DNA of 64,000 nt from Lepidodermella squamata (Eukaryota > Gastrotricha). Positions 57,256-64,000 of this stretch are shown in pieces. The stretch spans positions 2,232,001 through 2,296,000 of the forward strand of contig JBLDXI010000010.1 of the NCBI GenBank assembly GCA_047495785.1. The letters run 5' to 3'. The first letter of the stretch is position 1. Each line of letters starts with the position of its first letter. The translations under genes and the position numbers were made by a program. The notes under the pieces were generated by a model. That model did no database searches and was not told where the DNA came from. It saw only the letters and a program-made list of their open reading frames with translations.

Positions 57256-58056
57256 CAGAGTTAAAAACCGCTCTACACCGTAAATTTCACAGTTAATATT
57301 TAAAGTATCGCTGAAGCAAAGGAAATGATTTATCAGCAGGGGTGTGGCATAAAGACGGAAATTAAGCCGGATTACCTGAGATTGGGAACCAGGAAGCTCG
57401 GTAATCTAGACCTAAAATTAAAAGCCTTTATGTCATGTGATTCTCGAGACACATGATTTGAGAAAATCAATATTTCTAGCTGATAACTTTTGCTAAAATA
57501 AAAACTTGGGATTATCCGTTACAAATCCGCCAGAGTTGAATAATTAACGAGCCCCGCGCAATAAAATACGGCGGATGAATTTAATGTCAAGGGGCCAATT
57601 CTAGCTTATGGAAATGTCGCTAGTCCTTCTATTCTAAATTTCGAATTACAAAATGTCTGAAGGCTACATGCCCTGGTTTTTTTTTATAAATGAAAGAACT
57701 ATAGACAATGCTGAGGTCGAGTAAGTGCGTTGAAAGTACGGTCATTTTTGTTCCTGGAATGGGTGTCAAATTCACAACGTGCGAAAACTGAGTCTTCCAC
57801 TCAGCTCAGAAATGTACGCCCTTGAAGCCCTTGTGCGGCTTTTATCTAGACCAGAAATCGATTGGCAATAGCGCTAATATCGATCAACTCGAAATAAATA
57901 GCATTTTTAATTAACACGCCTTTTAACAGTTTTCTGAGTGGGTGAATACTTGAGAAGACAACGGCGGGTCGATATTTTCGCTTTTTTACTTATCATCAAT
58001 ATTTAAACAGCGGCAAGCGGTACAGATAAGACATCACTATAAATATTCTAATAGAA
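57256..58056. other. Intergenic, no gene seen
   Basis: About 0.8 kb between the trefoil gene start and the DRC1 3' end; AT-rich, no supported feature. Confidence 0.4.
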
Positions 58057-60452
58057 TCAAGGTCGGCCGGGTGCAGGCATGGTGTTTGAGGGTGCGCCGA
58101 TGGCTGCCGCTGTTGCGCCGTCAAATTGCATGACCTTCGCCGGAGGAACGACAAGCTCCTGATTCACCTTAGCCTGCAAGTATTGATGGAGCAAAATTCG
58201 AAGCTCGTTATTCTGCTGCCGCATTGAATCTGTCTCGCGAATAAGATTCGAGCGAGATTCAAGTTGGGAACTAAAATGAAACAAATTACTAATGAAGGTA
58301 TTGAAACGATGTCAATCTTACTGATATTTATCAAACGCCACGAGAAGGGCGTCCCAAACTTGCTCATCCTTCTGGCCGGGGAAAGATCCAAATTGAGACC
58401 AGAAAGCTGAATCCCGAGCTCGATCTCGCGAGGGATGTTCGTCCAGTGACAGACGGAATTCTGTGTTTTGCTTATGATTCGAAGCACTTGCGGCAGCTGT
58501 TGCCGCCCGATACCGCTGGAACTCATCGATGAAGCCTCGCATGGCTAGAAGCGTACCATTCGGGTGGATGAGTTCGACGTTATCTTCCGCAGTTTGCTCC
58601 TCGAGTTCGCGCTCAGCGTCGTAACTTTCCTCAAAGCCATCATCTACTTCTTTGGCTGGAGGTTGCTCGGCTTCGAGGCCGGCTTGCTCTCCGCCTTCGA
58701 GAAGATCATTCAAACTTTTCTGTTTCATTTGAATGAAATATTTCGCTAGGATTCCGACGTCTTCCTCGTTTTCGATGCGTAAGGCGTGGAAAATAGCGTC
58801 GAGTTTGATCAAATTACGATCGTCCTTATCGAGAGGCGATAATAGCTTTTGCAGCTTCTCTTCAATCAAAAAGCCTGATTCGTCGCATATAAGTTCTAAA
58901 ATGCGTTTAACAGTAGTCGATGTAACTTCAACTTGTTCCGTGCCGTCTAAACCTCCGAGGCGCAGGACTACCTTACCTGCTGCCTCTTCAGTTGGAAGCA
59001 ATCGATTCGTCGCCTCTTTTGCATCTTGCATTACCGATCTAACGATTTCGTTAGCAGACCTTTGCTGCTTCGAAGAACTGGCTTGAGAGAACTCAGGCCG
59101 GCCGAATGCGTCCAAGAAGCTGAGTTCCTTAGGTTGATAAGGCAGGCCGAGTTGCTGTTCACACAAGATTTGCGACATCTCCATGAGCCGCTTCACCAGC
59201 GACTTACATTCCTCTTCGTTCATCAGCCAAACCTCTTTGAATTTCTCATTATCAGCCTGAACAAATTGATTGGCTTTGTGCATTAATTGCTGTAATAAAT
59301 CGCTGATGCGCTGATAGTCAGCTGTCAGTGTCTCATTTTCGTCTTTGAATGATTTCTCCTGCTTTTCTAGCTTTTGCTGTAAGCGATTCAGCGTGTCGTG
59401 TAATTTCGTCAATTTTCGTTTCTGAAGATTGATCGTTACCACATTTTCCTCCTCGCGCTTCTTGAGCACCTGCATGTTATACTCGAGCTTTTCTTGATTC
59501 AGCTGGTAGGTCGCTTTCATGAGCTGCAGTTGCTGCTCAAGCAGCTGGACCTCGCTTTCCAGCTTAGCCTTGACGATATTATAATCTTCCGCATCCTGGC
59601 GCCGCATCACGTCCAGCTGTTGATCGAATTCGTCAACCATAGTTGCGCGTTGCTTCAAGAAATCTTCTTCCATAAGACGCTTCTTGTCGATCGTAGATTT
59701 CCACTCAGCTTCATGCTTATTCAACATATCGGCGCGCTCTGCGTCAAAAGCATGCTCGATTTGAAGCAACTCCTGACGGTAGGTTAGAGCTGCTGTTCTG
59801 AACTGAGTTTCCATACGCTCGACCAAGAGATCAATATCTTGAGCCCATCGCTTAAGATCCCTTGCATACGTCAAATCGCAGTCAGTAAGCTCAGCTCGGA
59901 AGTCAGAAATGAGCTTGTTCTTCTCGTCGATGAGAGAATCGCAGGAAATTTGTTGCTGTTGCAGCATTTTTCGCAGATCATCAGGAATCTCTTTCTGAAG
60001 AGCAGATTCCCATTTACGGGTAATCTCTGCCATTTTATCGTTGCAAGACTTTCGTTCAGACTCAATTTTATCAACGCGTTGTCTGCGGTGCTCATCCTCT
60101 TCAACGCGTCGAGTCGACTCACGAGCATCGGCAGCAATGCGAATGTTTGTAATAATTTCATTGCCATCGGTCGTGAGCTTCACTAAGCGTTGACGACTGA
60201 GATTAATCTGAGTATCACTAGGCCGAATGACAATTTCCTCTTTCTTCTCTTCAATTAGTTCGCCCAAGGCAGCCCTGAGGAGTAAAAAAATTCCTCAGAA
60301 TATAGAGCAATAAGCATTAGTGTGACTTCAACTAACCTCCTGGCTTCTTCAATGCGTCGTTTGATTCGCGCACGGCGAGCAGCAATTCTTTCTTCGGGAT
60401 TATCTGAATCCAAAGAGGGACCAGTGTTCTGTTCCGGTTGATCCTTAGACAT
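58057..60452 (-). CDS. DRC1: Dynein regulatory complex subunit 1
   Basis: Exons 60452-60337, 60274-58322 and 58270-58057 join in frame to 760 residues, close to the vertebrate length (about 740). DRC1 is a coiled-coil core subunit of the nexin-dynein regulatory complex that links doublet microtubules and governs inner-arm dyneins in motile cilia and sperm tails. The protein is almost entirely helical and charged, with the ERIAARRARIKRRIEEARR start, long central heptads, and the C-terminal block typical of the family: AFDKY, LIRETDSMRQQNNELRILLH. I take the ATG at 60452. Its presence means the organism builds motile axonemes. Confidence 0.88.
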
Positions 60453-62988
60453 TTTCCACTTGGTTTGCGACAAAACAGGCTTGAAATCAGCGATGAGGGA
60501 TGAAAACCTAAGACGACTTTAGGGGAAGCGTCAGCATGTACCGCCGTTACTTAGGAACGACTTTTTGTAATATAGTGCTTCTTTATTATGCATAAATTGC
60601 AATCAAATGTACATGATTATTAAAATTTAAACGTCAAGTTTTATTACAGCGTCGAAATGTTAGCGTCTCCAACGACGCGCGAATTTCGACTCAGCGGCTT
60701 GACAACATCATTCACCTGTGACCGTTGACCGCGCACCTGAGCTGTCTCTTGATCGCCGCTGAACTCAAATGTTAGGCTTTAATTTGCTATTATCAGGTTG
60801 CGCCTCTACTGCCGAATTAGGAGCCACGCCCTGGGGAAAGATTTGACGCGTTTCACGTTAGCTTCCTCCTTTCTCCTTCTTTCGAATCCAAACAACATTT
60901 ACTCTCGGATTTACTCTATTTTATACTCGTATTTACTCTCAGATCAGCCTCTTAGCGCGGCGTTTTATCATGAGCTTTGAGCTTTGCGGAATTTCCCGAT
61001 TGTGAATCATTTATTGTTTGTCTTGAGGAACATGAGTAAGCCTTGATCTATCTCAATAGCGCATCTGTGTTCTTATAGTTGCTTTTAAACAGAAGTTTCA
61101 AGTTTGAATGCTTTCTCTAAATCCGTGAACTCGGAAGCTTGGCGCTAATACCTCGGCCTCTTAAATTCGGATAAGCTTCCAAATATTAGCTTCCCGATAT
61201 ATAGTAGTATAGTAGTAGTAGTACCACCGCCCTCCAATTTATGTTCGCGATCTGCTGCAGCTTCCTTGAAACGTGTTTGGTCATTCTCGATATCGATTCC
61301 AATCGGCGATTCTGTTAGGTATTGTGGGCTGTGGAATATAAATTGCGAGTTACTTCTTAGTATTTGTCATTTGGGTAAATATTTTTAACTACTGATTCAC
61401 AGACTAAGTACTTATCTCTACATTTAGTCATAGAAATGGGCGACAATTTTCTTGACCTGCATCAAAACAAGCTTTCCAGGTTTCAGGGCCTCGGATTTTT
61501 TATTTTAAATGCATTCTTCGGAAGAACTTGGAGAATTAAGCGGCAGCTCCGTCGCGCATTCGATAATAATGTGTATCTAGATGTCATGAAAAATGTTATG
61601 ACTACTTAAACTTGAAGAATAATAAGCCATCAATGAAGAAATTGCTCTCAGCTAAGTAATTTCACAGCATTGTCGCATCAACTCTCCTTTTATTTGCCTG
61701 AATTCACGCACCGGTACGATTAAATGGTCATTAAGCCGTTTGACTGCCCAACTCCGCCCGTTTGAAAGACAGACCGACAACGTCCACCGGTTAACACCGT
61801 AGCTCCCGTTGTAGTCAAAATTAGCGTAGAGGCGATATCTTTCATTATCGCTAATACTTGCTAAAATGTGAGTGTACTAGTGATTCTACCGCTGAAATGG
61901 TTGAAATGAATTCTTGTCTTGAAAACATTGTCGCTGATTCTGGAAATCCGGTAAATTTTTATTTTGCAAGATGTTTGTAAACGCTAAAATAGCTACCAAC
62001 GCTTGGTTTTCATGTCCATATAACTTCTTTGATGTTTGCTTGCCAGCATCTTGCAATGCTGGATCACTCCTATGTACTCGACATATCGGTGCAATCAGTG
62101 AGGCAATAATTTATACCCTAATCCACGTCGGCCTATCGACTGAGTCGCAGAAATGCATTTCTATTTAGTCTTATCATTCAGATTCTTTTAGTTGGCTATT
62201 TAATGAAAATTGACCCCACTTCAGTGCGTGGCCGTTAATCCTGAATGATATGAGCGCGTCGGGCAAGTGCTTAATTGCCGTTTTTAAATGGCCATTAAGC
62301 CTGGCTGAAAAACGTGTCAAAAAGCCAATTAAAACACGCGATCAGCGCACGTACGTAAAATATTAATGCAAGAATTTTTCTGCCCCGTCTAGAACTACTA
62401 CTTGTTATACTAAAACGAATGAATGAACGATTTTGGCCATCTTCCTCAGCCGCAAAAGGTAAGACGAAGGCGAAAAAACCGAGTTAATATTGATAAGTCA
62501 AGTCACTTGCGTTGTTTACAGCGGCGGCGGTTACGTTAGACTACGCTGTTCGTAATTATTTATTATACATCGTTCGCTTGGCCTGCTAAGTTGAAAGCAT
62601 AGCAGCTGCGGGCAACACTCCGCGCATTGTTGCATTAAACGGGCGGGCGGGGCGTGTCCTCGAAAAATAAACAACAAGATCAATAGCCTGCGTGCGCATT
62701 CATATACATACAGACATATCTATATGTAATAATGCATAAATGCGTTGCACATTTCATCGAAATGCCGATGAGTTCGTTTTGTCTTGAGTCCTCCCGTTGT
62801 TGTAATCGGAAAAATTAACACACGTGTTGCGACGACTCGATGAATTCGGTTAGTTTTAGGGTTTCTTCATTCAGTAATAAAATTATGCATAGCTGCTTTG
62901 TTTACTCGGCGCTAATTTACTAGTTTTCGGTCGAGCTTTGATTAGAGTTGAGAGGCTAAAGCTTTGTCTTGTTATTTCACGACAGTGC
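60453..62988. other. Intergenic region between DRC1 and the right-edge gene
   Basis: A 2.5-kb gap between two divergent starts. I see no supported gene. There is a short AGT/TAG microsatellite near 61200 and related phrases around TGGCCATTAAGCC at about 61725 and 62290. Regulatory DNA is likely but not demonstrable here. Confidence 0.4.
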
Positions 62989-63814
62989 ATGTCGCCAAGC
63001 CGGCTGCAGTTTATTCTCGATGAAATTCGCTGTTTGAATGCGTCTGTTTCTGAACTGAGCCAAGAAAAGGAGAAGCTGACGGAGAACATTCTTAACGAGC
63101 TCAAAACGTAAGTCTATTTTGATATTTTGTACAAATTATTCATATAATTTCCCGTGAAACAACTCACCGCCAACTTTGAAATATTTTCTAATCTTTCCTA
63201 TAATTTTTTTTACTCGGCGGTCTTATCAGAATAATTATAGAGTCTTATACAGGATTTTTAGATCTTGATTGATTTTTCTCCATTTTCAACAAACTGTTAT
63301 TAATTTCACATTCATCTGGAAAATGTTAAAATTTCCTCAACAAAAGTCTTTTCTCATTCTGCTATGACATATTATTTAAATTTTTTTTATTCGAAATTGC
63401 CAATTTTCTTCAAAGCCTGGCAAAATTAGTGAATTTTCTGGTTTCAAACTGAAATTCTAGTGAAATTCTAGGAGAATTAAAAATTTATCACTGCTTGCAA
63501 ATTTCATTTAGAAATTTGAAAAATGTGAAATTTCTGAATTTTGAAGACTTGGAAAGCTATCAAGGGAAATTTTCAAATAAGTCATATTTTATTTGAAAAT
63601 TAAACAATAATTTATAACCTGCGGTGAATTCCTTTTCGAAACTATTAAAAGTATTTCTGTGGTCCACAATTTTTAATTCAAACTGTGCATTTCTACTTTC
63701 GAATTACGTTTCCGTTCGAAAAGTTCTTCGTCATTTGACCAAGTCTCGTCGTCGTCGAATTCGACCCACGGCGGCAGTAGTGTAGTAACGCAAATCCCCC
63801 TCATCAACAGCCAG
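62989..63814 (+). CDS. 5' exons of an unrecognised gene running off the right edge
   Basis: Exon 1, 62989-63107, reads MSPSRLQFILDEIRCLNASV and a coiled-coil-like heptad (SELSQEKEKLTENILNELK) and ends at GTAAGT. Exon 2, 63724-63814, continues in the same phase (SSSFDQVSSSSNSTHGGSS) and ends at another GTAAAA donor. The first 70 residues have no signal peptide. Family unknown; the remainder lies beyond position 64000. Confidence 0.5.
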
Positions 63815-64000
63815 GTAAAAAAATGAGAAAAACTAAGAAAAAACCGCTTCATTATCGCTATGAAAAGTTCACCTTGCACGCATATTTTTTAATCGCACTG
63901 CCTGGAGATGGAAAAAATATCACCGGTTTATTGTCCCTTGAGGAATCAAGTGCACTTACGAATCCTTGCTTGATTTCAATTTGTGGTTTATGAGCTTGAG

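Noticed and set aside
60798-60980. 60-codon plus-strand frame upstream of DRC1
   Set aside because: No start context, domain or splice support; composition is like the surrounding intergenic DNA.
1-64000. CRISPR array, operon or bacterial contamination
   Set aside because: No regularly spaced repeats; genes have spliceosomal introns, poly(A) signals and metazoan domains throughout.

Overview
The window is nuclear DNA of a small metazoan. Every protein gene is built from short exons with GT-AG introns, and I checked by hand that exon phases add up in frame. Two Pol II/Pol III RNA genes (U1 snRNA and initiator tRNA-Met) are eukaryotic in form. The gene content is that of a protostome invertebrate: EGF-CUB astacins, C-type lectin domains, PAN and CAP secreted proteins, class C GPCRs. 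A complete DRC1 gene implies motile axonemes, which argues against a crown nematode even though the U1 5' end (AAACUUACCUG) is the one nematodes use. I cannot name the species.

Layout. 0-7.4 kb (minus): one large secreted mosaic gene, inactive astacin-EGF-CUB-kringle-five four-Cys modules-two C-type lectin domains, running off the left edge. 8.9-10.9 kb (plus): two tandem MAPEG/TMEM79-like membrane proteins. 13.5-17.2 kb: ornithine decarboxylase with an overlapping upstream ORF, tail to tail with a LITAF-domain gene. 18.9-23.7 kb (minus): a shorter paralogue of the first gene, also a dead astacin. 25.6-33.6 kb (plus): a SAP-domain, Cys-rich nuclear-type gene whose third coding exon is separated from the second by an intron holding a complete 4.9-kb MULE/NOF-like DNA transposon with 270-bp inverted repeats, a 9-bp target duplication and a seven-exon transposase with AT-hooks and an OTU protease domain. 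34.5-50.2 kb (plus): four tandem GABA-B-like class C receptors, the first frameshifted, with a clear gene-conversion mosaic in the ligand-binding exon. 50.9-60.5 kb (minus mostly): two unrecognised proline-rich/charged proteins, U1 snRNA, initiator tRNA-Met, two PAN-domain secreted proteins (one fused to a half CAP domain), a Cys-rich peptide, a beta-trefoil protein and DRC1. 63 kb (plus): the first two exons of a gene running off the right edge.

Functional themes. Secreted adhesive or recognition proteins (the two pseudo-astacins, PAN/CAP proteins, Cys-rich peptide) and a chemosensory-like receptor array dominate. The strongest candidates for something undescribed are the pair of zinc-site-less astacins joined to kringle, a new four-Cys module and lectin domains, and the receptor array that keeps its ligand-binding domain nearly constant while the transmembrane and intracellular-loop parts diverge.
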